Below, one piece after another: positions 12,501-26,126 of a stretch of DNA of 64,000 nucleotides. The notes beneath the pieces were generated by a model that made no database searches, was not told where the DNA came from, and saw nothing but the letters and a program-made list of their open reading frames with translations. Source of the stretch: Acholoe squamosa. Taxonomy: Eukaryota > Annelida > Polychaeta > Phyllodocida > Polynoidae. The stretch is from positions 55,941,339 to 56,005,338 of the forward strand of contig OX439043.1 of NCBI GenBank assembly GCA_949317995.1, given 5' to 3'. How positions within the stretch are numbered: position 1 is the first letter of the stretch; every line of letters begins with the position of its first letter. Both the position numbers and the translations under genes were made by a program.

Positions 12501-15500
12501 CTGACTCTGGCCATTATGTGTGAATAATAATGTTACATCATCGTAAAGTCAGGGGTACTACCTGTGAAAGTGCACTGCGCACATTGGTAGGTTTATTACT
12601 TTTACTTTGTAATTGTATTAAATAGACCCAATAAACCCTTTAAAAATTCATCTGCAGCTTAGCAAGAGCTTTCTTTTGATAAACATGTAATATAACACTA
12701 AGTCTTACATACTTGAACTTCGTGGGATTCTTTGACAATGAATTTAGTTAAATAGATAAAAGTTTTAACTGAGGTACTATATTAGTTGCATAAAAATATA
12801 CAAACTTTATCCATAATCACAAGTTCTATAACTATATTTATGGGACCATGGGGCTTGAAGTCAATTCTGCAGTTAGCCCTTACTTCCTCGAATATGGGAA
12901 ATGCAAGGAAAAATCTCTGAGGAAGCAAAATATTAAAGGATTAAAGTCCAAATATGATAGAAAACATAGAAGATGTTGACATTCTTCTGACCCAGGTAAT
13001 GGGGGATGGGAGGAATAAAACGGCCGAGAAAATAAGGGCTGACTGTATAAACCTTGGATTCCTACAGATATCCATCCCAATGTTATCAAGAGGTCCATAT
13101 CTAGCAGTCTATGCATCTGAATGTGGAAGTTCAGAACCATTTTGTAAGGATGGGTCACAATTACACTAGAATGGGTGGGCAATTATTGTGCAGTGTATAC
13201 TGACCTAAAATGTAAAATTCTAAATATACTGTATTTGATTTCCAGTATGGAATCAAGAAGAAGGTTCCAGAATCCGAGATGGTTGAGACAGAGGATCCAG
13301 CTTTGGAAGGTCGCCTGGGCAGGAAAAAGAAGACACCTGCAGAGTTGGCGGCCGAGGCCAATGCAGACTCTGACGACGAACAAAGTAAATTCTCCTCTTT
13401 GTGTTGTTGCATGAGCTTTGTATGAAAGAGGTTTGCAGGCAGAAGAGATGTAGAGCACATACATTAATCTAAAAGGTATTGTAAAGACGTTATATCTGCA
13501 TATTGCCACACATGTGTCAGTCGGTCGGTATGCTTCTTTGCATATAAAGGTGGCAATCCAAATTTAAATGCATTCCTAGCATTGGTGTAAGTGTGATCTC
13601 CCTATATTTTTCCCTTTCTTAATATACACATATCTTGGGCAAAAGTAACATACTGCCTAGCTCTCTCCTAAATTTCCCAGGTGATTAGTTGGCTAAAAGT
13701 TAATGGGATGGAGAATCTGTATGATTCATTTTTAAAACGTTTGTTCAAAGAATTCTACTTTAAATATTTCATAAATATTTTGGTGTTTACCATAATACCC
13801 AAGTATAAGGCAGCATGTATAGGACATACCCCCAGTCTTTGTGGATCAGCTAGAAATAAATAAGATTATAACTTTACTCTAAATTAGATATAGAAATTTA
13901 AAATCCTATGGGTAGCTATGCCCTATGCCAACCTCCATAAGCACTACAGAATTTAAGGGAAGCATTGGGGACATTTTACTCACAACTTCAGCCTCTCTAA
14001 TAAGGTGCATCAGGGGTCCATCCTTGCGTATAAGCCATACCTTATCCATGGGGTATTATGGTAGCTTAAAAGGAACCCAAATGCCATTGGATATAAACAC
14101 ATACCATCCCATACCATCACACATACCCCAATGCTAGATTGATAAAAAGATAATGTGACATCCTCAAATATATAGTATACCTGCATTATAATGATGCATA
14201 TATATCACCCATATTTACTCTGTATTACTACAGAATTAACATCTCTCTTATGCTTACCCTGTTGGTCCATGTTCAATTGTGTTCATGCAATGGTGATCTG
14301 CTAAGAAGCTGATATGTTGATCAAATTTCTATTTTTGACATCATTTTATTTTTTGAATATGATTATAGTAGACTGAAAAAGTCAGTAGATAATAATGCTA
14401 TTATGTCAAAGGTAATATACAGAGATGAACAGCTAATAATCATATTATTTATCAGATTGATATATGTTTGGTTGTCATCTTAGTAGCATATTTCCTGGGT
14501 TGTTTTGTGTTGTGTTGGATAAGAGTATCTATAAAGTAGACATGACCATTAGCATGAAGATCTTTTCTGCTAAAGTCTGAACTCCAACTAAAGATATGAC
14601 AAAGATCAGTATCCTCATTTTAAATTCTTTCTTATTATTTGTTAGAGGCTGGGGGCAGTTTTTTCCTCCAATGTACTTATTTTTTTCAAACATGTATATA
14701 TGCTTTCTCTTGCCTCTAGTAATGATTGAACCTGTCAGTCTTTAGCCTACTTTGATATCAAATAAGAATCAGGCCCTAGATAAAGTGTGCTTCAGGTTAC
14801 CAGCCGCTACCTAGCAATTCACTACCAAACCTAAATCAATCTCCATTACAAAGAAACATTCGCCCATGCATCCATCAATAACAATATTTTTTTAAGTAGG
14901 TACTGAGTAAATATTTAGGCCTTTGAGAAAAGACTAATGAGCATGTTTTATAACTTTGTTTATTTATTGCTGAGCCCTGTGCTGCAGCTCATAAGTCTTG
15001 ATCAGGAATGTATAGAGCATAACCTGAAACACCACTTTCCTTTGGTTTGTACATCTCTCACCAAATACATTGAAACACTGAGTTCCTCAATACATATCTG
15101 CACTATGAACTACCACACATTGAGGATGTATCTGATCCTTAACAATGCCTCACAACTAAGATCCACTGCCACATTTCTATGAGCCTGCAAGCTTTTCATG
15201 ACATTCTTGCAAACAATATCTGTAAAATGAACCACAATGTCCATGTGGCTTTGCCATAACGAAATTATTGGATTATTGCCATATAAATCAGTCTGATATC
15301 TTAATGTCATGTTGCAGTTGCGAATATGACATGTGTGACAAAGACATGCTGACTGAATGCAGCAGTGGATAAGGCTTTACACTTAGTATATGCTATTTCT
15401 ATATATTGATTCCTTGCTGGGATAATCTGGAAGAGGTATCAAATTGAAGACTATGAAAGTAATAGAAATAGATAATTATACTGAGGACTGTAAATCTATA

Positions 15501-16671
15501 AAGAGCCAATCAAAAGGAAGTTCATCTAAGTTGGAGATGTGCTCAATTCTCTCTCTGCCTGTGTTCCTGCCTGATTCAAGCTGCTCCTACACATTTCGGG
15601 TATACATTTCGGGTGGAACCTTATTCTATAGATTACATATTACCTTTTATTTCATATGAATGGAACACTTATCTACAAGAATATGTACCCCATTGTATTC
15701 AGGGTTCAGCACACTTATTTATGAATTTTCATTCAGAGGTCAAGATAATGGATTACTGTTACTGTCTGTATTTTAGTATGACTTTAAGCACTTATAGTTC
15801 TGTCAGCTGAAGTAATCACTCTATCTTTGTGAGATATCAGTCGGTAATGTGCATAAGATATTCAGCTATATAAAGTAGACATGTTGTCCGGTAAATACAT
15901 TGTAACAGAAAGAATCATCAGACAAGAAAAGATAACCAAAAAAAAAGTGATATTTGTGCAAGTGCTGGAAATTATAGTGTTAGAATAATCATATACTACA
16001 TAAGGACCAAATCTCAATGTAATGTGAATGTAATGGGAGAGGTAGATTTCAATTATGTACTTAAGACAGCATCTCTACTACATTTAGCATGTAGTATTGC
16101 CAAGAAATACTTCATTATGGATTGTACTGGATCTCTTGTGAGACTCAAAATGTGTACTACATCTCCTTTAGTTTTGTTTTTAAAAATATTTACCAATTCC
16201 TGAGTTAAACTTTTATTCATTGAATTTGCCTCAGGGTTGAGGTTCTGACTTTGAGATTTTTTCTATTTAATTTTGAGAAACAGGTAGCCTACCTGTTACT
16301 CATATCATAACATATATGTGGTATGGGTTCAAAAGTGAATGTCAGGCACTCCATAATCTTCGTTATTCTATTTTTGCTGTCGCATATAGATCTATGGTAG
16401 TGTTGCACTAATGATACCACAGTTATACTAGCCATGCTCTTAGCCAACACCGGATGTGACGTCATGCAGCGTTCTCACTGGTCTTCACTATGTATGGGCA
16501 GCACATTAGATAGATATGTTATGACAATGGGTCTAACTTGGAGGTGGCCAATGTGTCTATTTTCCAGATGCCGGTTTCAGTTTTGATGATATCAAGAACA
16601 AGATGACCGAACTCCCAGGCAGTGTAGCGACCAGCGTTGGCGAGGTCACAGAAAAGTGTGTCTTGCAGTGA
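9543..16671 (+). CDS. cpx: Complexin (exons 9543-9597, 11761-11930, 13246-13384, 16568-16671)
   Basis: Complexin binds the assembled SNARE complex at presynaptic terminals and both clamps and promotes synaptic vesicle fusion. Four exons join in frame to a predicted 155-aa protein; all three introns are GT-AG, with phases 1, 0 and 1. The N-terminus MAAFIAKQMVGDKLNSVKG is the usual invertebrate complexin start. An acidic linker follows. The accessory and central SNARE-binding helices (about residues 43-81) contain KYRKMEEERETMRQGIRDKY and end in GIKKK. A C-terminal amphipathic segment starts near FSFDDIKNKM (about 125-134). The last four residues, CVLQ, form a CAAX-type prenylation signal, as in many invertebrate complexins and vertebrate complexins 3/4. 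The length fits the family (about 135-160 aa). Intron 1 carries a TTAA-flanked MITE. No frame break is seen. Confidence 0.95.
9699..9883. mobile_element. piggyBac-like MITE in complexin intron 1
   Basis: Flanked by TTAA at both ends. The inverted ends are TTAACCCTTCAAGGGTCAC and the complement of TTAACGCTTCAAGTGTCAC. A TTAA target followed by CCC is typical of piggyBac. The 185-bp element has no ORF of its own. Positions 9809-9837 are identical to 29 bp inside MITE D (7294-7322). Confidence 0.75.
10588..10639. repeat. Perfect 26-bp tandem duplication
   Basis: Two identical 26-bp copies beginning TTCCCATGGTGGTGC lie head to tail in complexin intron 1. Confidence 0.9.
11761..11930 (+). CDS. 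cpx: Complexin coding exon 2
   Basis: 170 bp encoding the acidic linker and most of the SNARE-binding helix, ending GIRDK. The acceptor is ACAATAG and the donor is AAA|GTAACT. It enters in phase 1 and leaves in phase 0. Confidence 0.95.
13246..13384 (+). CDS. cpx: Complexin coding exon 3
   Basis: 139 bp starting YGIKKK, the end of the central helix, then a linker with GRKKKTPAELAAEA. The acceptor is TTTCCAG and the donor is CAAA|GTAAAT; it leaves in phase 1. Confidence 0.95.
16568..16671 (+). CDS. cpx: Complexin coding exon 4 with CAAX terminus
   Basis: 104 bp after a TTTCCAG acceptor. It encodes the membrane-binding C-terminal segment (FSFDDIKNKM then VGEVTEKCVLQ) and the TGA stop at 16669-16671. 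The terminal cysteine is the predicted prenylation site. Confidence 0.95.
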
Positions 16672-19600
16672 TCTCAACACTTTGCCATGTTAAATTAAAA
16701 CGTAAGTCGTTTCACCCAAGGATTGCTCACTTTAACACAAGTCACTCTATTTAGCCACCCCCTCTATCATTTTTTAAGTATTTCCTTTACATTTCGGAGA
16801 GAGCGCAAATTCAACAATTTAGTAAACTCTTTCCCTTATCGCGGTTCTCTCTGAAAAAAATTCTTTTTCAGTCAGACTTTGTTTTCCTTTTGAATTGTTC
16901 TAAGAGAAATGCCCTCTTCCCCTGGACCACTGCTGCTCGAGTGTTGTTCCTGTTCAGTTTCCACACAATAGGTGTGTCTTATTATGAGTTATTCACCGTT
17001 ATGTATAATTCCTTATGTTCTCCTATTGGACTTTCTAACTCTAGGAGGTTCCTCATAGAACCACTAGTTGGTCTCCGTAGAAAGATCCCGATAGTTAGAA
17101 GAACCTGTAGCATTCCCACAATGCATTTGGTGCAACGGTCAGCATTCCTGGACTTGTCTGTTATTTTTTCTGGTCACTTGATTCTTTGAACACAATTTGC
17201 TTTATGTTGAGACTGTTACAACGGTATGGTTCACTAAGTCATGCTTTCTTTGTCTATGATTGATGCACCTAGTTCTTAAGGTCTCACATAAATTAAAACT
17301 AACCACTGCAATACTGAAATAGAAAAAAAAGTAGTGAACAATTTGCACAACTGCAAATCCCAGAACAAAAAACAGAATTCTTAAAGTGTAGCTGTCTTTT
17401 TTCCAGCATGAAATGTTTTGTTTCATTTCTTATGAATACCATTTAATACATGATATCTAGACTCAGACATCAATTCTTGGATCCTTGTTTTGTATCCTTC
17501 GCCTCATTTGAATTTCATGCTTGACGATACATGAGACTTTCTTTCACTCTGCGTGGGAATTCAGTTAATAGAACCTCCATAATTTGTTTTCAAAACATTT
17601 TACTCATACTATCAACTTTGATTCTTATTAGAAAAAAAATGAGCACATGAACATTTCATTTTTCCACTTAAAACAATAGAGGTTGGCTGGCTGTTGAATC
17701 TACATATATCAATTTTGATTTACAATTTACTTTCAGTTCACATGTATAATTCTGAAAGATATGAGCACCACTAGTCTGAAGCCTTTCAGAAACATGTAGA
17801 AACTATAATTTTGGGAAGTTATTCTTCATGTAGTGACACTGTAGTTCCTAAATGATTGCTTTCCAGTTATAAGCTGTGTACAAAATAAATAGGGTCTTGA
17901 GAAAGCAAATTGACATATTCTACAAATTATGCAAGTCATATCTGACTATGATAAGGAAATGTCCTGATCACCTTGACTATGAATATAAATTATTCTAAAT
18001 GTAACTTTAAAAATGTATGAAATAAACTGTCTCTACCAATTTGTTAAATTGGTAATTCTACAAAAATGTGTGAATCCCTGAGGAGGAAATCATGATTAGT
18101 GTACCTAGTACTAGGAAGCTAACTGCAGAGTCACTGTCTTGCCTCTGAACTAGTTATAAATGGTACCCAGCATGTTCTTCAGTGTTGTATATGTCCTACA
18201 GCAAATTGTATGACTCATATGTCATAGAATACAAATGTGCCGTATGCTTATATATGTCTAACTCTCAACAAGGCCGAAGACCAAAGTAACCACATAACCT
18301 ACCTACAAAGAACCTACAACACAGTCTTGCTTGTTCATACTGAAACCCAGTGAATCCAAAATGATTTTGTATGGATTATTCAGAGAATGATATTTAAATA
18401 GTCAATTTAAAAGCATTGACAGTAATTATTAATCTTTCCGCAAAGAACCATGACATGAAGGTTCCAACGATAGTAACTTAAATTGTCTTCAGCTTTGTTG
18501 AATCCAGTGTTTGTATCCTATTAGAGAGTGTGATTGAATTCCTGAATGATGAGCATCATTTCTTTCTTTGAATAACAATGACAGAGAGGTATTAGAAACA
18601 ATAGATGTTTCCAGGTTGGACTTATTATTAATATATTTATGGGGACCTTCACAGATCATTTGAATTCCTGGTTATAATGCTCAATCACCCTCTCTGACCC
18701 CTCACATGGTTATGATCAATATAGGTAGTTAATACTGTTACATATTGTGTAAAGCAAGTATTTCACACAGCTTTATAATAGTAAGATGTTATAATGAGGT
18801 TTGTACCCAGTTGTTGTTAACCTATGCTAGATTTGACTTATACAATGATAGAATCACACTTGCACTCATTCTACTTCTTTACATAATTCTGTTTTGTTTA
18901 AGCAGATTGTTGTGTATGTTGTGGCTCTGGGGATGAGTGTAGTTGATATTCACTTTAAGGATTTCTCACACACAACCCCTCACGCAGGTATAGGCCCTTC
19001 ACCCAGTAGGAAAGCACATGGTTGATAATCATGCCAACGCACTACCTCCCTCACCCCTTATAGATTTATACCACTCAATATGTATACCAACTTCACCTTT
19101 TCCTTACTTTAATCCTGCCATTTACAGATATGTTAAAATCAATGTTCTATATGCATGTGTATTTCCAATACCGTTGCTACTTTTCTTTCTCTTTAATATG
19201 CCAATGATGAAGGCAGGACAAATATTATTGTATATTGTGATTTATACTTACTCCTCTCTCCCTCTACCTTTAAACATTGATGGTGAGTTGTGTACACTAT
19301 TTGTAAATGATTGTTGGTTCAATGTTGTTATTTCATTGCTACCACTGTATGATTACACACAGGAGCTGGTGGTGCTACAGAAAGCCAGGCTGATGCTATA
19401 CAAACCTTGCTTGTGCCATTTGTACTGTATCTACCTTTCTCTTTTCTCCCAGCAATAAGATTTTTGCAAGCAAAAACCAAATGTTAATATGTTGTCATAC
19501 ACCAGCATAACCAGCTGCAAATACCCTTTCTATCATCCTCTCCCTCCTTCCCTCCTCAGTTTCAGCCCCTTTTCTTTCTGTTTCAAGGCAGACTTGACAG

Positions 19601-22600
19601 CAGTGACTGCTGCGGGAACTGAAAACTAAGCTGGCTCCAACAGCTCTGATTGTCAAGGAAAAAAGTAAAGAAAAGAAACACGAGGGCCAAGGCAAACTAA
19701 AGAAACACAAGGCCGCTACATGTAGAACACTTTCCCCACAAACCGTAATGAACGAAGTAATGCGAATCTCATCAGGTATCAGGAAAGTAAAGACGCTATC
19801 GCGGATGTTCTGTCTGCCAGCCAGCCATCTCAGCCAGATGTTTGATCATTCTGAAGGCCTTAAAAGGATGCAGTTGTCCATGAAAAAGACACTTTGATCT
19901 ATTTATCACCATAAAAATGTGTATACATACAAAGCAGAAGGGAATGTTCATTTGTAATCATCATCGCTTGACTCAATCATCAACTTGGTGATCCTGATAA
20001 CACAAATATGATAAAAAAAAAACTGTATTTCCCACCCCTTTTCAGCAACTATTGTCACAATGCTTAAAACAGGGCATGGCAAGACTACGCTATTTTGTCA
20101 TTCAGGCGCCATCGCTGTATGCTGTTTTTCTCAAAGGGATGAAAACGATAGAAAACAACACCAACAGAGGTGTTGACTACTGCCAGGATATAACTGAAAT
20201 CACTCTTTTGCCTCTACTAGGTGATTTGATGAAGTATAAAATCATAGCTTCATTTGGGCTCTGTAAATGACAAAATGGCGTCCAAATGCTTCTTGCCTCA
20301 TAAAAATACAAAACATAAACTTCACATCTCTACTGGTGATATGACGTCAGAAGTGACGGTCACATGATGGTCACCTTGACCCCCTGACCTCTGATCTTGG
20401 AGGTATTAAGGGTCAAGGTCACTTCTAGGTGTATGAACTCGAGGCAGGCCTAGGGTCCTAGGTTGGGACCCAGTGCACCTATAAGTTCTAGTGCATATTA
20501 TTCTAGAAATGGTGCAAATACTGTAGTCATTCCTCCCAGGACTCATGTGACGTCACGGTTCGACGACAGATGCTCTGACGTCAGAGCAAAAGAACTACAT
20601 TGACATGATGTGTCCAACTGCTAGGTAAAACTTCACAAACGTTTCACTTACTATACTGTAGTTACGTCGATGTGTCATTTGACGGTTGTAGATACTTTGT
20701 GGTGCTTTCCGCCTCATGTACCATTGCTAAAACCCTCAGTTGCTGTTACATATACATTCAATTTGAATTCGTTAAGTATAAGAAGGGCGACATAAGTATG
20801 TAAAATAGTTTGATTGGTTTGAGGGTTTTGACCTCTCTATTTGATTGTTTCAGTATAGTCCCAGGAGCTGGTATCGACACTATATGTCTGGTGTTTTTTT
20901 ACATATACATGTAATGCTATTCGCAGTGTGAGTCGTCGGCAGCCTTATACACAGGTAACAACAGTGCTATACAGTTTGAAGAGTCAACCTTCATTCCAAG
21001 CCTTAAATTGCCATTTGTTCAGTGGCCACGTGGTGTCTTCACACCCAGTTACCCTGCTTCAAGTTGACAGGGTGACGGCCATTTTGTGCCCATATCCGCC
21101 ATGTTGTTTGGTTCAATCAGTCCCCGATGGACGGCGTTGCAATTTGGGCTTGTTGTCAAAGGTTTTGTTTCCAGTTCATTGTCAGGTTTACTTCTTTGTA
21201 AAAACCCATCATTCCAAGGCTGTGCCGCGACACCACAAGGAAAACAGAATCCCCCAAATACTGTGGAACAGTCCAATTTGTTCAGACAGAGGTGATGTCC
21301 GATTAAGTTCCTTTCCTCTCTTGATCATTTCATTTAGAAGGTATTATTTGGAATTCCCTGCCGTCCTCTTGACTTTGGTTGTCGGCTTTGCGTTGTAAAG
21401 CTAGGTCATCTTTGTAGTTCAGCAGTAGTGGTCAATCTATTCTTAACTGTTAACTCGAGCCCTTTACCCTGAAGCCCGTATACATAGCAGTCAGTCTAGT
21501 CAGCTCTTTCTGATATGGGAAGGCGTGTACATTAGTCAACTACATATGTTGCAGGAGATGATGTGTTCACTCTACATGTGCTCAGACTAGTTCTAGTACC
21601 ACTGGAGTGGCTCAAATAAGTTAAAAACTCACCTGCAGTCAAATTTTATCAACTGCTCACATTCTCTAAAAGGAAAATAGATACTTTTTCAAGGAATCTC
21701 AGAAACCGCTCAGTTGATGTGATCACCGATGTATGTACGCTGTAGATATAAGCCACTGTTGATGGTGTTTATGGAAAAGGATATATAAGTATAAATATAC
21801 AAAAGTCTAATATGCAAAATTGTATAAATAATAGACCAGTGAGGGGTTTGGGAAGTGCCAGTGGGAGTGTTGCATGAGAGTGCAATGAAGCTTTTGTAGT
21901 GAGAGAATCGTAGCCTTAAATCTGCAAACAAAACAGCACCCATTCAATCTGACTCTAGTTCTAGAAGCTGCCCCAAATCTATATCACATGGTTTCAACCA
22001 ATGATCATGGCATTCAAATTATATAAATGGTTCCCTGTGTACAGGACAAGGTCCGAGTAACACCACTGCCTCTCTAAACTAACATCATGGGTAGGAATTC
22101 ACAATGGTGACACCTTCAAAACAACACTCAGAGAAAAGAATCTAAAAAAATCAAACCCACTGCTTCGCCACCTAGTGGGATATATAAAACTAAAGAAGAT
22201 TATGTCGCTTGTAGGCTGTAAGACATTCTTGCTCCCAGAGAGAGGCAGGGACCGTTGTCCTGGTTTGGGTGTCATTTAGTTGCTGAAAGCACAGAAACAT
22301 TTGATATATAATACATGCAGTGTAAGACAGGGTAGTTGTTGATCTCCTGGGTTTAATTACCCTTGGTGTCTGGAGGCGTTGGCCGATGGGTCATGGCTAT
22401 ATGGTTCTCTCAGGTACAATCTAGAGCTCCATGGGATGAGAATGGCCGACAGTGTACTACGATGGGAGCAAATATTTGTTTCCATTCTACTACACAAGGG
22501 GACGCCATGGGTTGACCGCACCCTTGGCGTCTGCGCGTTGGCGAATGGTAAAAAAAGATGGTAAAGAAAAAGTCCCAAATTGTAAGTAAAATGAAGATAT

Positions 22601-24637
22601 TTCAGGTCCTGCCGTGCTTTCCAATTATTGATAAGAACTGTGGTATCTATATGCATGATATCCGTGTGGTACTTCTCCTATGATTATGATTATTATCACT
22701 GTTATTATTATTACTACTGTCCACCGTATGTACACAGAATATAGCCTGGTTGTATGGCTAAGAGCAGGCCTATATTATTATAATCATTACTCTGTTATAT
22801 AACACTTGTTAAACACACATTCCAGTCTTGTTAGTTAAAAATGTTGATTAGATCTGTGTAAAATATACATGTACGAAGCAGCACCCTTCCTAACAGGCCT
22901 TGGGACTGATCTAGAATAGATTGGGTCGAGAGGGAATGTTACTTCGGTGTGACCAATTAAAGATACTATTCACAAGCTGTTCGTGTTAACTGTACATCTA
23001 AAACACGACGGTTGGAGCCATTTTGAACTGTAAGATAGAGTTTAATGTTAATCTCGTCTATGCTGTTGATAGAAGCTGGGTGGATCGCTAGCCTGTACAA
23101 TACCACTGTATTTAAGTATTACTATTTATTTTTCCGTGGTTATTGATAATAATAATCATCACTTTATTAATTCAGTATAACTAGTGGTAGTCGTAACCGG
23201 TTCCCAATGTATATTTGCGACTGAAGTCTATGTACATTATCATAAAGGACAATAAACCCGGTAGATCAATGTCATAATTCAATACACTGTAGAATAAAAC
23301 TGCACCCTAGTTATTGTCAAAAAACGTGAAAGGAATTATTTAAGGTATTGCCACAGATTAGGTAACCGCGTGGACCAGTGATAACCTGTGCAATATGCAT
23401 AACAATTATTACACTATACTAATTATATAAATGTGCAGAGAACCGTAGAACTGTACCAGCAAAGTGTGTTAGATTGTAAGGTGTGAATTTTGTTAGGATA
23501 CATACATATTACTACAATTGCCTGACGCTCGTTGTCACTATGCCCACACAGAAAGGTACACATTGTGTATCTATCAAAGATGATGTATACATTCATTCCA
23601 GATTATAATGATATAATCATGACTGATTGTTATCTATCAGCAGGTAGACCCCCCTGAGGTGGAGATAAGGAGGCACCCAGCCTCTTACCTCTCACTACCC
23701 CAGGCTGAACCCCGTGCAAATAAAAACATGGCAACGACATGACTCTGTCTTATTACTTGGTAATATAGGGTGGATCCTCCCAAAGTTAAGCTTGGCCAAC
23801 ATTTCAGCTTTTTAAGTATGCCCATTTCTCCATTTCTCCGTGTCAAATAAACAGCTATCAAAATCCCTGGACAAAGTTTGGAGCATTGACTACTAGTCTA
23901 CTTGGTTTGGCTTTACCCTATAGAATGAGTGACGGAATTTGACGTTGTATACTGATGCAAAGAATTTGGGCAATCTCATAAGAATCGACCAATATGTATG
24001 TAGCAGATTATACGTTGTGTGAACTGTAAGACACTCAGTGATGGCCATAAGGTATGCATATGTAACTATAGACAAACAGGGCGTATACAAAAAAGATGGG
24101 TGTTGGTTTTTTTTTCTGTCACCAAAGTAAGAAATTTCTTTTTAATAATTGTGGTAACACATTAGCGTGTTTTGATGTAGGGAAGTACAAATCCCAGATA
24201 AGAAGAGAGAAGAGAGGAATGGGAGGGGACTGCTAAACAGAAAAGGCATGGCAGAAACTACTGAAGAAATAATAAAAAGCAGAGTTCATATAGAGTTAGG
24301 CCATTTATCCACTTGGATAAATAAGAGTGATATCAGGCCATTACAACCCTGAATTGGGTTTGCACTATGATGCTTTTTTCAAAATTGAAAAAGTAGAAAG
24401 AATGGCCATCTCTTTGTTATAATATGCATACGTTATCATAACAAGACTATACCAAAAGGCCAAAGAAAATCAAGTTCTAAGGAAATGCATATTTCATGAG
24501 GCCCCACCATTAGCAGATGCAATTTGTTCCATAGAATATCGCAGTTTTCTCTTAAAATGAGTTAGGAGCTACCTCTCCGAGACACCAAAATTGTTACTAA
24601 TGGATTATTTGTATTCACAACCCTATTTGCTACTAAT
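16672..24637. other. Complexin 3' UTR and long non-coding stretch
   Basis: The complexin 3' UTR begins here; its end is not certain. AATAAA-type signals occur near 17885 and 18020, with further ones near 23250 and 23720. No second gene is recognised. An open stretch of about 80 codons near 19645-19890 and splice-like sites near 19376 and 19592 are noted as possible alternative terminal exons only. Three TGACGTCA palindromes cluster at 20342-20583. Confidence 0.4.
20342..20583. promoter_or_regulatory. Cluster of three CRE palindromes (TGACGTCA)
   Basis: Full 8-bp TGACGTCA sites, the binding consensus for CREB/ATF factors, occur at 20342-20349, 20548-20555 and 20576-20583. A fourth is at 16457-16464, about 100 bp upstream of complexin exon 4. 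Function is inferred from sequence only; the cluster could be an enhancer or chance. Confidence 0.35.
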
Positions 24638-24859
24638 GGGCAGGTCCAAGCAGATGTCCCTCTGTGACACTTCCTATTTTAGACTCTGGGATCCACATCT
24701 AATAGAATAAAATCATCTCTTATGGTGGGAATTTGGTGCCAGACATAAAGATGAATATCCTTCAAAAGAAATAATTTTATTCTTTTAGATGTGGATTCCA
24801 GAGTCTAAAATGGAAATGTCGTGGAGGGACAAAATGGAGCTATCTGCTTGGACCTGCCC
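24638..24859. mobile_element. MITE E with about 80-bp inverted arms
   Basis: The ends GGGCAGGTCCAAGCAGAT and their complement enclose arms that both contain TTTTAGACTCTGG and CCACATCTAA. The loop is small. There is no ORF; it is a foldback-type non-autonomous element of about 222 bp. Confidence 0.75.
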
Positions 24860-25226
24860 TAATATAGAGGCATGACCGAGCTACCAGCAGAATTCCACAT
24901 AGGCTATAACAGTGTGAAACACAATCTGGGTTGGACTAATCCTCAGATGGAATAAGAGAGGGTCCCTACAATTACTCTGACCACAGTATTTACCATTTTT
25001 CTTTTGCATGTTTATTCCTTAGAATATTAAGCATCTTTGCAAGTGGTAATTATTTTATTATCATCAGTTTTGATATGCCTATTTAACAACTAATGAGAGA
25101 AAGGAAATTAAGAATGAAAAAAAATATTGCCAATCAAAAACTATAGTGACCTAATGGGGTTTTTTTTGGCTTCATATGATACGAGCTCCAAAATTAATTA
25201 AATGAGATACCCGTACACAATAACTA
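24860..25226. other. Non-coding; no gene seen
   Basis: AT-rich, with A and T homopolymers; nothing recognisable. Confidence 0.4.
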
Positions 25227-26126
25227 CACTACAAAAATGGTGTTTAGATTTTAAACATGTTTAGGTCTAAACACATTTAAAACCTAAACATATATAGGTC
25301 ACTTAGGTGTCTCATTGACTACACATTTAGGAAATGAACACTTTTATTCTAACTACATAAACATTTATGCTAAACATGTTTAGATTTTTAGAGTTGAGAC
25401 AGTTGAATAATAGGTGTTTAGATTTAAACATCAATATGTTTAGATACTTGGATGTTGAATCCACACCAGGTAGCAGCACTACCTTTGACTGGTCTATCTG
25501 CACACAGTTATAATGAATTGTTGTGACAAATGTCCCCAAATCCCATGTTTATTATGGTTTCATTTCATAGAATGTCATGTGAATAGAAAGGGCAATAGAA
25601 AATTGACTAGATTCACCTCATGCCACCATCATTACCATAAAATAATCAATAAACTCCATGACTGACACCTATTTGATGTTATTCTGGAATAGATAAGGCA
25701 ATGTCCTTCCTGCCAAGCAGTTGTACTTTCTCAAGTCTCTCATTCTGATGCAGTGTGTGATATATGTACACGTAGCTGTGGCTGACATCTTTGGAGACTT
25801 TGACAAGTAAATACCTGTTGATGTCCCCCCCCCAGTAAATGAGAAAACAAACAAAAAATATCTCTGTTTTTTTAATGCATACATGTCTGCAAACCTTAAG
25901 TCTCCATCAAATCATTTAAACATCTAAACACAAAAATTCATAAACACCTAAACACAAAAATTCATATATCTAAACGCAAAGTTTTAACCTAAACACCTAC
26001 ACTTCTAAACACTTGAGCTAAGCACATTGTTTGGCTAAACATGTTTAGGAAATTAATGTGTTTACAATAACGTTGCAAGAATATGTTTAGAATTGTGTTT
26101 AGGATCTAAACACCATTTTTGCAGTG
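25227..26126. mobile_element. Non-autonomous TIR element F with many subterminal GTTTAG/CTAAAC repeats
   Basis: The ends are CACTACAAAAATGGTGTTTAG and its near-complement ending at 26126 (CTAAACACC then ATTTTTGCAGTG). Flanking TA is present on both sides. CACTA ends and many short subterminal repeats (GTTTAG and CTAAAC in both orientations, at 25240-25450 and 25915-26115) resemble CACTA/EnSpm-type elements. The middle part (25460-25900) is single-copy, with no transposase. Confidence 0.7.

Noticed and set aside
19018-19458. 146-aa ORF on the plus strand
   Set aside because: Hydrophobic, Tyr/Leu/Cys-rich composition as expected from AT-rich non-coding DNA; no domain, no splice partners, no conservation clue.
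20928-21398. 156-aa ORF on the plus strand
   Set aside because: No recognisable family or motif, and comparable open frames exist on both strands in the same stretch; likely chance.
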